In this document: in pieces, positions 33,722 through 41,965 of the stretch
How the letters are laid out: every line of letters begins with the position of its first letter
Position numbering within the stretch: the stretch's first letter is position 1
The notes under the pieces: model-generated
Seen by the model: the letters and a program-made list of their open reading frames with translations, nothing else
What the model was told of the DNA's origin: nothing
The model's database searches: none
Made by a program: the position numbers and the translations under genes
Source of the DNA: Streptacidiphilus fuscans
GTDB lineage: Bacteria; Actinomycetota; Actinomycetes; Streptomycetales; Streptomycetaceae
Length of the DNA: 64,000 nt
Assembly (NCBI RefSeq): GCF_015690355.1
Contig: NZ_JADPRT010000004.1
Coordinates: forward strand, 1-64,000
Reading direction: 5' to 3'

Positions 33722-34393
33722 GTGACCACAGTCGCCTCCCGCACCCTGCAGGCCGTCCTGCTCGACATGGACGGCACGCTGGTCGACACCGAGGACTTCT
33801 GGTGGGAGGCGGAGAGCACACTGCTGGCCGACCTCGGTCACCCGATCGGGCCCGAGGAGCGCGAGATCGTGGTCGGCGGCCCGATGTCGCGGGTGGTCGA
33901 CCACCTGCTGGCGGTCTCCGGCGCCGCGCTGACCCCGGAGCGGCTGGGCGACCTGATCAACGAGCGGTTCGTCGAGCTGATCGGCCAGGGCGTCCCGGTC
34001 CGGCCGGGCGCCAAGGCGCTGCTCGCGGATCTGGCCGCGCACGGCGTCCCGACGGCGCTGGTCTCCGCGTCGCACCGCCGGATCATCGACCAGGTGCTGC
34101 GCACCCTCGGCGCGCACAACTTCGCCTTCACGGTCGCGGGCGACGAGGTGGAGCGGACCAAGCCGCACCCGGACCCGTACCTGCTGGCCGCAGCCCGCCT
34201 CGGCGCGGACCCGGCGCGCTGCGTCGTGATCGAGGACGCCCCGACGGGGGTCCGGGCCGGTCAGGCGGCGGGCTGCCATGTGCTGGCGGTGCCCTCGGTC
34301 ACGGCGATCGAGGAGGGGCCGCGGACGACCGTGCGCACCACGCTGGAGGGTGTCACCACCGCGTTCCTCCGGGCTCTCGTGGTCGAGAAGTGA
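33722..34393 (+). CDS. HAD-superfamily hydrolase (phosphatase-like)
   Basis: A 223-residue HAD subfamily IA protein. Motif I is DMDGTLVDT with nucleophile Asp15 and acid Asp17; the cap domain spans about residues 25-85; motif II is ALVSASHRR, motif III Lys in ERTKPHPDPYLLAA, and motif IV VIEDAPTGVRAGQAAG. Such proteins dephosphorylate sugar phosphates or similar small molecules; the substrate is unknown. GTG 33722 is used. It follows metH in the same direction, a common pairing in this group, and may be partly co-transcribed with it. Confidence 0.9.
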   Translation: MTTVASRTLQAVLLDMDGTLVDTEDFWWEAESTLLADLGHPIGPEEREIVVGGPMSRVVDHLLAVSGAALTPERLGDLINERFVELIGQGVPVRPGAKALLADLAAHGVPTALVSASHRRIIDQVLRTLGAHNFAFTVAGDEVERTKPHPDPYLLAAARLGADPARCVVIEDAPTGVRAGQAAGCHVLAVPSVTAIEEGPRTTVRTTLEGVTTAFLRALVVEK

Positions 34394-34398
34394 CGATC

Positions 34399-34468
34399 TA
34401 GCAGGTTATGCCCCGTTACGTAATCTTGTGAGGGGCCTGTGAATGTGTCGAAAAGTAACTACCTGCTA
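34399..34468. promoter_or_regulatory. Long-range inverted repeat upstream of the peptide-binding lipoprotein gene
   Basis: TAGCAGGT (34399-34406) pairs with ACCTGCTA (34461-34468), and inside it GTTAC (34415-34419) pairs with GTAAC (34455-34459). The 8-bp palindrome TTACGTAA lies at 34416-34423. The 294-base gap is unusually AT-rich for this genome and has no convincing gene. A GGTATAGC at 34630-34637 could be a -10 region for the downstream gene. Confidence 0.4.
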
Positions 34469-34687
34469 ACGCCAAAACGGACGTATCGGCACATGTGACG
34501 TCAATTCCGGTGCGAATTCAACGCCTTGATCAAACCCTGGGTAAAGGGTGGCTGGGGGATCATGCGATCGTATGGCAGGCTACCGCTCTATCGACCCTGT
34601 CGCGGATTCTGCGCACCACACTTGCGTGGTATAGCGCGCCGCAGCGCGGTGCCGAAACCCAGCGCCGGCGAGGAGAAGAAGGACCAC

Positions 34688-36301
34688 ATGGCAGCACTCA
34701 AGCGGCTGGCGGCGCTCAGCTGCGTCGGCCTCATAGCCACGACCACCGCGTGCGGCTCGTCAAAGTCGACCGGCCCTGTCGACGGTGCTCCCAATGTGAC
34801 GATCAACGTCGGCTCGGCGACGCCGTTCACCACGCTCGACCCGGCCAACGCGTACGACTCGGGCTCCTGGAACGTGTACTACAACGTCTACCAGCAGCTC
34901 TTCACCTACATGCCGGGCTCCAACCTGCCGACTCCGGACGCCGCCAAGGACTGCACCAACTCCGGTGTGACGGTGACCTGTGACCTCCAGTCGGGCCTGG
35001 AGTTCTCCAACGGCGACCCGCTGGACGCCAACGCCGTCAAGTACTCCCTGGACCGCGTCATCGCGATCAAGTCCAAGACCGGCGTCTCCGGCCTGCTCAG
35101 CACCATCAAGTCGGTCGAGGTGGTCAGCCCCACCCGCCTCGTGCTCCACCTGAACGAGCCGGACGCGACCATCGAGGACCGTCTCGCCTCCGGTGTGGCG
35201 TCCATCGTCGACCCCAAGGTCTACAGCGCCACCCAGGCCGAACCCACCACCTTCACCGGCGTGGTGGGCTCCGGCCGCTACACGGTCCAGTCGGTCCAGT
35301 GGGGCAACCTGGGCTCGGGCAACCAGCCGGTCGAGCTCAAGCTGGCGCTCAACCCGAACTACCACGGCGCGGCCGGAGCTCCGCAGAACTCCTACGTCAA
35401 CGTCAAGTACTACGCGGACCAGAACGGGACGAAGAAGGCGCTGGACTCCAACGACGTCGACGTCGTCATCCAGGACCTCAACGCCAGCGACGTCATCGCC
35501 ATGCAGAACAACCAGCAGTTGGGCACCGGTCTGCAGGTCGCGCAGGGCCCCGGCGGCTCGGTCCGGATGATGTCGTTCAACACCAAGAAGGCGCCGTTCA
35601 ACGACGTCCACGTGCGCCAGGCGGTGGCCGAGTTGATCGACCGCGACGCGATTGCAGCCCAGTCGTACCAGCACACCGTGACGCCGGCCTACTCGCTGAT
35701 GCCCGCCGGTATCGCCAACGCCTCGCAGTCCTTCAGCATGTGGACCACGCCGCACCGCTCGGACGCCGCGGTCAGGCAGCAGCTGCGGGACGCCGGGGTC
35801 TCCCTCCCGATCAGGTTCACGCTCTCCTATGGCGGCGGCGACGCGGCCAAGGAGGCCGAGGTCAAGCAGATCGCCCAGCAGCTGAACAGCTCGGGCGCCT
35901 TCCAGGTCGCGCTCCAGGACTACCCCGGCGGCGTCGGCCAGCTGCAGTCGCAGGCCCTGACCCCCGGCAACTTCCAGGCCTTCATGATCGCCTGGGAGGC
36001 CGACTACCTGGACGCCGACGACTACATCTCGCCGATCGCCGAGGGCGACGCCCTCTACAACAACTACAACAACCCGTCGCTCAACCAGGAGATCTCGCAG
36101 GCGCTGGCCATCACGCCGCGCACCTCCGCCGAGAAGGCGTACAAGCAGATTCAGAACACCATCGCCCAGGACGTCCCGGTCATCCCGATCTGGGCCAACT
36201 CCCAGTACGCGGCCTCGCAGGCGGACATCACCGGCGTCCCGCTGACCCTGGACGCCTCGGGCACCCCGCGCTGGTGGCTGATCGGCAAGACCAGCAACTG
36301 A
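34688..36301 (+). CDS. Oligopeptide-type ABC substrate-binding lipoprotein (orphan)
   Basis: A 537-residue SBP_bac_5 family protein. It has a lipoprotein signal with lipobox TTAC and Cys22. The mature part shows the family hallmarks TLDPANAYDSGSWNVYYNVYQQLFTY, LEFSNGDPLDANAVKYSLDRVI and APFNDVHVRQAVAELIDRDAIAAQ, and ends PVIPIWANSQYAAS. It captures peptides or similar solutes outside the membrane. ATG 34688 has AAGGA seven bases upstream; the open frame further up is not coding. No permease or ATPase genes are adjacent, so it works with a transporter encoded elsewhere or acts as a sensor. A terminator follows at once. Confidence 0.92.
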   Translation: MAALKRLAALSCVGLIATTTACGSSKSTGPVDGAPNVTINVGSATPFTTLDPANAYDSGSWNVYYNVYQQLFTYMPGSNLPTPDAAKDCTNSGVTVTCDLQSGLEFSNGDPLDANAVKYSLDRVIAIKSKTGVSGLLSTIKSVEVVSPTRLVLHLNEPDATIEDRLASGVASIVDPKVYSATQAEPTTFTGVVGSGRYTVQSVQWGNLGSGNQPVELKLALNPNYHGAAGAPQNSYVNVKYYADQNGTKKALDSNDVDVVIQDLNASDVIAMQNNQQLGTGLQVAQGPGGSVRMMSFNTKKAPFNDVHVRQAVAELIDRDAIAAQSYQHTVTPAYSLMPAGIANASQSFSMWTTPHRSDAAVRQQLRDAGVSLPIRFTLSYGGGDAAKEAEVKQIAQQLNSSGAFQVALQDYPGGVGQLQSQALTPGNFQAFMIAWEADYLDADDYISPIAEGDALYNNYNNPSLNQEISQALAITPRTSAEKAYKQIQNTIAQDVPVIPIWANSQYAASQADITGVPLTLDASGTPRWWLIGKTSN

Positions 36302-36314
36302 CGCCGACAGCAAC

Positions 36315-36353
36315 AGGCCCGGCCCTCCGCAGCGCGGGGGAGCCGGGCCTTTG
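36315..36353. terminator. Bidirectional hairpin terminator
   Basis: AGGCCCGGC (36315-36323) pairs perfectly with GCCGGGCCT (36342-36350), followed by TT. The loop can pair further through CTCCGC and GCGGGG. It lies between the convergent lipoprotein and response regulator genes. Confidence 0.85.
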
Positions 36354-36399
36354 CGTTGCTCGCCTCTGATGGCCTCTGTCGCGTGCCGCTGACGCAGCC

Positions 36400-37071
36400 T
36401 CAGCTGCCGCCGGGGCGCACCAGACCGCTCTCGTAGGCGAAGACCGCCGCCTGGACCCGGTCGCGCAGGCCGAGCTTGGTCAGCACATGGCCGACATGCG
36501 TCTTCACGGTCGTCTCGCTGACGAACAGCTCGCCCGCGACCTCGGCGTTGGAGAGGCCCTTGGCGACCAGCTTCAGCACCTCCACCTCGCGGTCGGTCAG
36601 CGTGCCCAGGGACGGTGGCGGGGCCTCGTCGCCGGACGGGAGCCGACCGGCGTACATGTCCAGCAGACGGCGGGTGACGCTGGGGGCCAGCATGGCCGCG
36701 CCCTCGGCGACCACGCGGATCGCCTGGACCAGCTCCTCCGCCGGGACGTCCTTGAGCAGGAAGCCGCTGGCTCCGGCGCGCAGCGCCTCCACCACGTACT
36801 CGTCCAGGTCGAAGGTGGTCAGCACCAGCACCTTGGCCGGGCCGTCGCGGCCGGGGCCGGCGATGCGGCGGGTGGCCTCGACCCCGTCCATCCGCGGCAT
36901 CCGGATGTCCATCAGGACCACGTCAGGCTGCAGCGCCCGGACCTGGTCGAGCGCCTGCTGCCCGTCCCCGGCCTCGCCGACCACGGCGATGTCGGACTCG
37001 GCCTCCAGAATCATCCGGAAACCGGTGCGCAGTAGCGGCTGGTCGTCGACCAGCAGCACTCGGATCGTCAC
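36400..37071 (-). CDS. NarL/FixJ-family response regulator (orphan)
   Basis: A 223-residue regulator. The receiver has the acidic pair DD at 9-10, phosphoacceptor Asp55 in VLMDIRMPR, VLTTFDLDEYVVEAL and LLKDVPAEELVQAI. The LuxR helix-turn-helix contains LTDREVEVLKLVAKGLSNAEVAGELFVSETTVKTHVGHVLTKL (about residues 155-197). GTG 37071 has GGAG at ideal spacing; the upstream extension to 37122 would run into the repeat region. No sensor kinase is adjacent. It lies 37 bases after the RecB-like gene in the same direction, so it may be co-transcribed with it. Confidence 0.9.
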   Translation of the reverse strand: MTIRVLLVDDQPLLRTGFRMILEAESDIAVVGEAGDGQQALDQVRALQPDVVLMDIRMPRMDGVEATRRIAGPGRDGPAKVLVLTTFDLDEYVVEALRAGASGFLLKDVPAEELVQAIRVVAEGAAMLAPSVTRRLLDMYAGRLPSGDEAPPPSLGTLTDREVEVLKLVAKGLSNAEVAGELFVSETTVKTHVGHVLTKLGLRDRVQAAVFAYESGLVRPGGS

Positions 37072-37087
37072 AGCACGCTCCACTCGG

Positions 37088-37114
37088 TGATCAAGTCGAT
37101 CACGTTGATCAGGA
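37088..37114. promoter_or_regulatory. Three GATCA repeats at 9-bp spacing, forming a 7-10-7 inverted repeat
   Basis: GATCA occurs at 37089, 37098 and 37107, exactly nine bases apart; units read TGATCAAGT, CGATCACGT and TGATCAGGA. The outer parts also form TGATCAA (37088-37094) and TTGATCA (37105-37111). The stop codon of the RecB-like gene is part of the site, which begins 17 bases before the response regulator start. Confidence 0.6.
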
Positions 37115-38029
37115 CGGGACACTCAAAGGGTACGCAGGGGGAGTTCCGCCCCACGCGGGGCACAGCGACTTGTGCGCGCACCAGTCGCAGAGCCGGTTCG
37201 GACTGGCCGGCCAGTCGCCGCTCTCAAGGGCTCGCTGGACGGCCTGCCACAGCGCCTGCAGCTTGCGCTCCACGGCCCGCAGGTCGGTCTCGTCGGGGTC
37301 GTAGGTGACCACCTGGCCGCCGCCGCCCAGGTACATCAGCTGGAGGCGCTTGGGGATCACCCCGCGCTCGCGCCAGATCACCAGCGCGTAGAACTTCATC
37401 TGGAACATGGCCTTGCCCTCGAAGTCCCGCGAGGGCGCCCGGCCGGTCTTGTAGTCGACCACTCGGACCTCGCCGGTGGGGGCGACGTCGACCCGGTCCA
37501 CATAGCCACGCAGCCGCAGCCCGGACTCCAGCGTGGTCGTAACCAGCAGCTCGCGCTCGGCGGGCTGGAGGCGGTTCGGGTCCTCGACGCGGAAGTAGGC
37601 GTCGAGCAGCTTCTCGGCGTCGGCCAGCCAGCCCGCCAGCTCCTCTGTGCCCGTCTCCTCGGGGAAGAGCTCGGCCACCTCCGGGCGCTCCAGCAGCAGC
37701 TTCTCCCACTCGGGCCGCAGCAGCGCCCGCGCCGCCTCGGGCGTGCGCTCGCCGAGCGGGGCGTCGAAGAGCCGCTCCAGCACGGCGTGCACCAGCGTTC
37801 CCCTGGTGGCCGCAGGACTCGGCGGCTCGGGCACCCTGTCGATCACCCGCAGCCGGTAGAGCAGCGGACAGGTCATGAAGTCGCCCGCCCGCGAAGGTGA
37901 GAGCGAGGTGGGGACCGACGGCAGAGCGACGTCCGGCGCGGCGTCCGGCGCGAGGTCCGGCGTCGGGTCCGGAGCGGCGTCGGGCGCGGGGCTGACAGGG
38001 GTGTCGACGGTGGGGTCGGCGGCGTGCAT
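37109..38029 (-). CDS. RecB-like PD-(D/E)XK nuclease with Fe-S cysteines
   Basis: A 306-residue RecB-family exonuclease domain. After an Ala/Pro/Asp-rich tail (1-38), SLSPSRAGDFMTCPLLYRLRVIDR carries the first Cys. RGTLVHAVLERLFD, then GYVDRVDVAPTGEVRVVDYKTG supply the PD-(D/E)XK residues (Asp...Asp-Tyr-Lys). The end CDWCAHKSLCPAW gives three more Cys, so a 4Fe-4S cluster as in AddB/Cas4 is expected. It probably processes DNA ends; partner unknown. In this phylum the gene is commonly found beside trmI and the proteasome genes. ATG 38029 is preferred; the longer frame overlaps the divergent promoter region. Confidence 0.88.
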   Translation of the reverse strand: MHAADPTVDTPVSPAPDAAPDPTPDLAPDAAPDVALPSVPTSLSPSRAGDFMTCPLLYRLRVIDRVPEPPSPAATRGTLVHAVLERLFDAPLGERTPEAARALLRPEWEKLLLERPEVAELFPEETGTEELAGWLADAEKLLDAYFRVEDPNRLQPAERELLVTTTLESGLRLRGYVDRVDVAPTGEVRVVDYKTGRAPSRDFEGKAMFQMKFYALVIWRERGVIPKRLQLMYLGGGGQVVTYDPDETDLRAVERKLQALWQAVQRALESGDWPASPNRLCDWCAHKSLCPAWGGTPPAYPLSVPS

Positions 38030-38180
38030 GGGGTCGACCCTATGGCCTGGCACCGACACCGCGTGGGTAAGTGGGTAAGCAGGACGGTGCGGGGCACGAC
38101 GGACCGGACGGCCCGCCGCGCGCCGCAAGCGCGGGAGATCGCGTAGCGTGTGCCGCGGACACGGGCACTGAGGGGCGGAC

Positions 38181-39404
38181 GTGAGCAGCGGCGACAGCGG
38201 CAAGGGCGAGACCACAGCGGGCGCTCCCGATCCCGAGCGTCCGCCCGGCGCGCTGCGCATGGGCCGCCCGTTCGGGGTGCCGGTCTACGTCACGCCCAGC
38301 TGGTTCCTGGTCGCGGCGCTGATCACCTGGCTCTTCGGCGGCCAGATCGACAACGTGCTGCCGGGCCTCGGCAACGCCCGCTACCTGGTCTCGCTCTTCT
38401 TCGCGATCGCCTTCTACGGCTCGGTGCTGATCCACGAACTGGCCCACACCGTGCTGGCCCTGCGCTTCAAGCTGCCGGTGCTCCGGATCCAGCTCCAGTT
38501 CTTCGGCGGCGTCTCCGAGATCACCAAGGAGGCGGAGACGGCCGGACGCGAGTTCTGGCTGGCCTTCGCCGGACCGCTGCTCTCCCTGGTGCTGGGCGGG
38601 GTCTTCCTCGGCGCGATGCAGTTGGTGACGCCGGCCACGGTGCCCGGCGTGCTGCTGACGGCGTTGATGCTCAGCAATTTCGTCGTCGCGGCCTTCAACC
38701 TGCTCCCCGGGCTGCCGCTCGACGGCGGCCGGATGCTGCGCGCGGTGGTCTGGAAGCTCACCGGCCGTCCGATGACCGGGACGGTCGCGGCGGCCTGGGC
38801 CGGACGCGCCCTGGCGCTGGCGGTGCTGGTCGGCATGCCCGCCCTGTCCGCCGCCCAGGCCGCGCAGATCGGCACCGGCGAGCTGCTGACCGACGCTGTG
38901 CTGGGCGCGATCCTGGCCGCGATCATCTGGAACGGGGCGAACACCAGCCTGCGCAACGCACGGCTGCGCGAACGGCTGCCGGAGCTGAGCGCGGGCGTGC
39001 TGACCCGACCCGCCGTCAGCGTCACCGCGGACACCCCGCTCGCGGAGGCGCTGCGCCGCCTGGACGAGGCCGGTGCGCTCGGCATCATCGTCACCGACAG
39101 CGCGGGCACGCCGATCGCCCTGGTCCGCGAGCGCGCGGTGCGGGCGGTGCCGGAACACCGGCGTCCGTGGATGCAGGTCAGCGAGGTCTCGGTGCCGCTC
39201 GCCCCCGGCAGCCGGGTCCCGACCGCGCTCGCGGGCGAGGAACTGCTGGACGCGCTGCGCGCCGTGCCCTCGGCGGAGTACCTGGTCGTCGGCCCGGACG
39301 ACGAGCCCGTCGGCGTCCTCGCGGCCGTCGACGTGGAACGCGCCTTCTCCCGCGCGATGTCGGGCGAGGAGATCCTGGTCGCCGCGCCTCCGCCCGCCGC
39401 CTGA
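38181..39404 (+). CDS. Site-2 protease (M50) with CBS domains
   Basis: A 407-residue intramembrane zinc metalloprotease. The metal site is HELAH (His85, Glu86, His89), and the third ligand Asp181 is in NLLPGLPLDGGRML. About six membrane segments span residues 35-250. Two CBS repeats follow (about 275-395), suggesting control by an adenine nucleotide. Such proteases cut transmembrane anti-sigma factors or other membrane proteins; the target is not evident. GTG 38181 has AGGGG at good spacing, and TAGCGT (38142-38147) may be the -10 box. It is divergent from the RecB-like gene and lies upstream of trmI. Confidence 0.92.
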   Translation: MSSGDSGKGETTAGAPDPERPPGALRMGRPFGVPVYVTPSWFLVAALITWLFGGQIDNVLPGLGNARYLVSLFFAIAFYGSVLIHELAHTVLALRFKLPVLRIQLQFFGGVSEITKEAETAGREFWLAFAGPLLSLVLGGVFLGAMQLVTPATVPGVLLTALMLSNFVVAAFNLLPGLPLDGGRMLRAVVWKLTGRPMTGTVAAAWAGRALALAVLVGMPALSAAQAAQIGTGELLTDAVLGAILAAIIWNGANTSLRNARLRERLPELSAGVLTRPAVSVTADTPLAEALRRLDEAGALGIIVTDSAGTPIALVRERAVRAVPEHRRPWMQVSEVSVPLAPGSRVPTALAGEELLDALRAVPSAEYLVVGPDDEPVGVLAAVDVERAFSRAMSGEEILVAAPPPAA

Positions 39405-39479
39405 GCGGCCCGCGGGACCTCGAACAGCCGCCGTGCGACGTGGTCGGTCGGCCCCTGCCGCGCCCGTAGACTTACCCCC

Positions 39480-40451
39480 ATGACTCAACCGACCGGCGCC
39501 GCCCGCCGTCGCGGGCCCTTCCAGGTCGGGGACCAGGTCCAGCTCACCGACCCCAAGGGCCGCCACCACACCATCACGCTCGAAGCCGGGAAGGCGTTCC
39601 ACACCCACAAGGGTGCCTTCTCCCACGACGAGCTGATCGGCGCCCTCGAGGGCACTGTCGTGCGCACCACCGGGAACACCCAGTACCTCGCGCTGCGCCC
39701 CCTGCTCCCCGACTACGTCCTCTCCATGCCGCGCGGCGCCGCCGTCGTGTACCCGAAGGACGCGGGGCAGATCGTCACCATGGCCGACATCTTCCCCGGC
39801 GCGCGCGTCGTGGAGGCCGGTGTCGGCTCCGGCGCGCTCAGCATGTCGCTGCTGCGCGCGGTGGGGGACAGCGGTTCGCTCTTCTCCTACGAGCGCCGCG
39901 AGGACTTCGCCGACATCGCGCGCAGCAACGTGGAGCGCTACTTCGGCGGTCCGCACCCGGCGTGGAAGCTCACCCTGGGCGACCTGCAGGACAACCTGGT
40001 CGAGACCGAGATCGACCGGGTCGTGCTGGACATGCTCGCGCCCTGGGAGTGCCTGGACGTGGTGTCCAAGGCGCTGGTTCCCGGCGGTGTGATCTGCTGC
40101 TACGTCGCGACCACCACCCAGCTCTCCCGCACGGTCGAGGCGCTGCGTGAGCACGGCACCTTCACCGAGCCGCAGGCCTGGGAGTCGATGGTGCGCAACT
40201 GGCACGTCGAGGGCCTGGCCGTGCGTCCGGACCACCGGATGATCGGTCACACCGGCTTCCTGCTCACCTCCCGCCGCCTCGCGGACGGCGTCGAGCCGCC
40301 GCTGCGTCGTCGTCGCCCGGCCAAGGGCGCCTACGGCGAGGTGGAGGCGCCGGAGAAGGCCAAGCCGGGCCGCTTCCTGAAGCTGGCCGAGAACCGTGCG
40401 GATGCCTCCGGCGAGGACTACGTCGAGGACTTCGACCGCGACCAGGACTGA
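39480..40451 (+). CDS. trmI: tRNA (adenine-58-N1)-methyltransferase
   Basis: A 323-residue TrmI. The small N-terminal beta-domain (FQVGDQVQLTDPKGRHHTITLEAGKAFHTHKG, residues 14-45) leads to a Rossmann methyltransferase with SAM motif VVEAGVGSGALSMSLLRAVG (about residues 111-130), SYERREDFADIARSNVERYF and the LDMLAPWECLDVVSKALVPGG catalytic strand region. It methylates A58 in the T-loop of tRNA. TAGACT (39467-39472) seven bases before ATG points to a leaderless transcript. The last 40 residues are charged. The gene is a standard neighbour of the proteasome locus. Confidence 0.94.
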   Translation: MTQPTGAARRRGPFQVGDQVQLTDPKGRHHTITLEAGKAFHTHKGAFSHDELIGALEGTVVRTTGNTQYLALRPLLPDYVLSMPRGAAVVYPKDAGQIVTMADIFPGARVVEAGVGSGALSMSLLRAVGDSGSLFSYERREDFADIARSNVERYFGGPHPAWKLTLGDLQDNLVETEIDRVVLDMLAPWECLDVVSKALVPGGVICCYVATTTQLSRTVEALREHGTFTEPQAWESMVRNWHVEGLAVRPDHRMIGHTGFLLTSRRLADGVEPPLRRRRPAKGAYGEVEAPEKAKPGRFLKLAENRADASGEDYVEDFDRDQD

Positions 40452-40570
40452 CCGCACAGCCCTCTGCACAACCTCCACGGGGAGGCGACGGAATCGTCGC
40501 TTCCCCGTTGTTCTGCCCGCGTCCGGACTGTGGGACGATGACGCGCACAATCGCGCGGTGACTGCGGGAA

Positions 40571-41302
40571 ATGGGGTGTCCCCTGGTGGTGCAGGTGGTG
40601 GCGAGGTCCGATGAGTCCGTCGAGACGAACGGGCCGGCGGAGGCCCTCACAGCGAAGGTTCTGACCGCAAGACTTCCCGCCCACGCGCGCAGCAAACCGC
40701 TGCACTGGATCGCCACCGCCGCCGGTGTCGCCTCCGTGGTCGGCCTGGTGCTGGTGGTCGGACCCGCCGGCGCCGCCCAGCGCGTCGCCGGGGACCTCCC
40801 CGGCTCGGGGGCAGGCACGGCAGCAGGCACGGGACCGGGCGCGGGTGCCGCGACAGGCCAGGCCGCGCACCCGATCCCGGCCGCCTCCGCGCCGAATCCG
40901 GCCAAGGCCAAGCTGCCGATCGACTGCGCGGGCCAGCCGGTCAAGATCGACCAGCAGTTCGCCGCGGCCCTGCCCGGCAGCGGCACCCCGGTCACCGTCG
41001 CCTCGGCCCGCTGCGACGCGGCCGCCGGCACGCCGCCGGACGGCCTCTACGTGCTGGAGCCCGGCAAGGGCGCAGCCGCCGCGCCGGTGGTGGCGGCCAC
41101 GCTGATCGACCCGCTCAAGCGGATGACCGTACAGAGCGTCACCATGCGGTCGGACGGCAGCGTCCGTGCCGTGGTCAGCGGCTACTCCTCGGCCAACGTG
41201 CCCAACTGTTGCCCCGACATCAACGAGACCCTCAGTTGGGCGCTCACCAAGGCCGGTTCTTGGGCCCAGCCCGTGGTGGTCGCCAACGGGGCCTCCGTCT
41301 GA
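40571..41302 (+). CDS. Membrane-anchored secreted hypothetical protein
   Basis: A 243-residue protein with a charged cytoplasmic part (1-42), one membrane segment (WIATAAGVASVVGLVLVVGP, about 46-65), a Gly/Ala/Thr-rich linker (70-105) and a small extracellular domain with Cys in PIDCAGQ, SARCDAA and NVPNCCPDI. The last of these suggests disulfides. I recognise no family. ATG 40571 is used, but GTG 40586 or 40589 have a better placed GGGGTG ahead. The gene lies between trmI and the convergent ferredoxin gene and ends before a strong terminator. Confidence 0.72.
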   Translation: MGCPLVVQVVARSDESVETNGPAEALTAKVLTARLPAHARSKPLHWIATAAGVASVVGLVLVVGPAGAAQRVAGDLPGSGAGTAAGTGPGAGAATGQAAHPIPAASAPNPAKAKLPIDCAGQPVKIDQQFAAALPGSGTPVTVASARCDAAAGTPPDGLYVLEPGKGAAAAPVVAATLIDPLKRMTVQSVTMRSDGSVRAVVSGYSSANVPNCCPDINETLSWALTKAGSWAQPVVVANGASV

Positions 41303-41375
41303 CGCACCCGTCGGCCCGGCCGGGAGCGAGGGTCCAGCGCCCCTCCCGGCCACGGGAACTGACGCAGAGACAGCT

Positions 41376-41418
41376 CACCCCTCGTCATGTGATCTCCATC
41401 ACGTGGCGAGGGGTGTTT
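41376..41418. terminator. Bidirectional terminator between convergent genes
   Basis: CACCCCTCG (41376-41384) pairs perfectly with CGAGGGGTG (41407-41415), followed by TTT. Inside, CATGTGAT (41386-41393) pairs with ATCACGTG with one G-T pair, leaving a CTCC loop. It is a long, strong hairpin. Confidence 0.9.
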
Positions 41419-41432
41419 GCGCTGGGCGCGGG

Positions 41433-41735
41433 CTACTCCGCGTCGGGTCCGTGCACCTCGACGCGGTCGCGGACGCGCCGGACGTGGATGCAGTCGCCCG
41501 GGCAGTCCTTGGCCGAATCCGCCACGTCCTGAAGCAGCGTCAACGGGACCGGCACACATGCGCCTGGCTCCGTCAGCAGCTCCTCGTCGTCGCCCTTCAC
41601 GTAGGCGAGCCCGTCGATGTCGAGCTCGAAGACCTCGGGCGCGTACTGCACGCAGATGCCGTCGCCCGTGCACAGGTCCTGGTCGATCCAGACTTCCAGG
41701 GCCTCCGCGGCCCCGCTCTCGGTGCTGGTGGACAT
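41433..41735 (-). CDS. Ferredoxin of the proteasome locus
   Basis: A 100-residue small ferredoxin. Cys22 and Cys28 (DLCTGDGICVQYAPEVFE) and Cys78 and Cys82 (KDCPGDCIHV) are the cluster ligands expected for a one-cluster [3Fe-4S]/[4Fe-4S] actinobacterial ferredoxin; Cys60 is an additional residue. It carries electrons in the cytoplasm, often to P450s, but no oxidoreductase partner is adjacent. ATG 41735 is clear; TAGGCT (41794-41789, minus strand) is a -10 candidate. It is divergent from the proteasomal ATPase gene, where it is commonly found. Confidence 0.88.
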   Translation of the reverse strand: MSTSTESGAAEALEVWIDQDLCTGDGICVQYAPEVFELDIDGLAYVKGDDEELLTEPGACVPVPLTLLQDVADSAKDCPGDCIHVRRVRDRVEVHGPDAE

Positions 41736-41965
41736 CCCGGGCCGTCCGTTTCTGCGTTGGTGATGGTCTCGATGGTGCTGACCTCGTCAGCCTACCTCCG
41801 ACCGCTTTCGACCAATGCCGAGGTGGGTATGTGCCTTACCAGAGGGGACGTACGCAAGGGTGAAGATCGGACACACCCCTTCGGACTTTCGATCAAGGGG
41901 TTTCAACACTCCCAGGCGCAGGTAGGGTCTGGAAGCGTCAGCTCCCCCCGGAGGAGGTGAGGACC

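Noticed and set aside
34526-34687. 54-residue extension of the peptide-binding lipoprotein
   Set aside because: It would place the signal peptide internally; ATG 34688 has a good ribosome site and starts a normal lipoprotein signal.
37880-38030. Minisatellite in the RecB-like gene
   Set aside because: The GGCGTCCGG-like repeats encode an Ala/Pro/Asp tail in frame and are degenerate; treated as low-complexity coding sequence.
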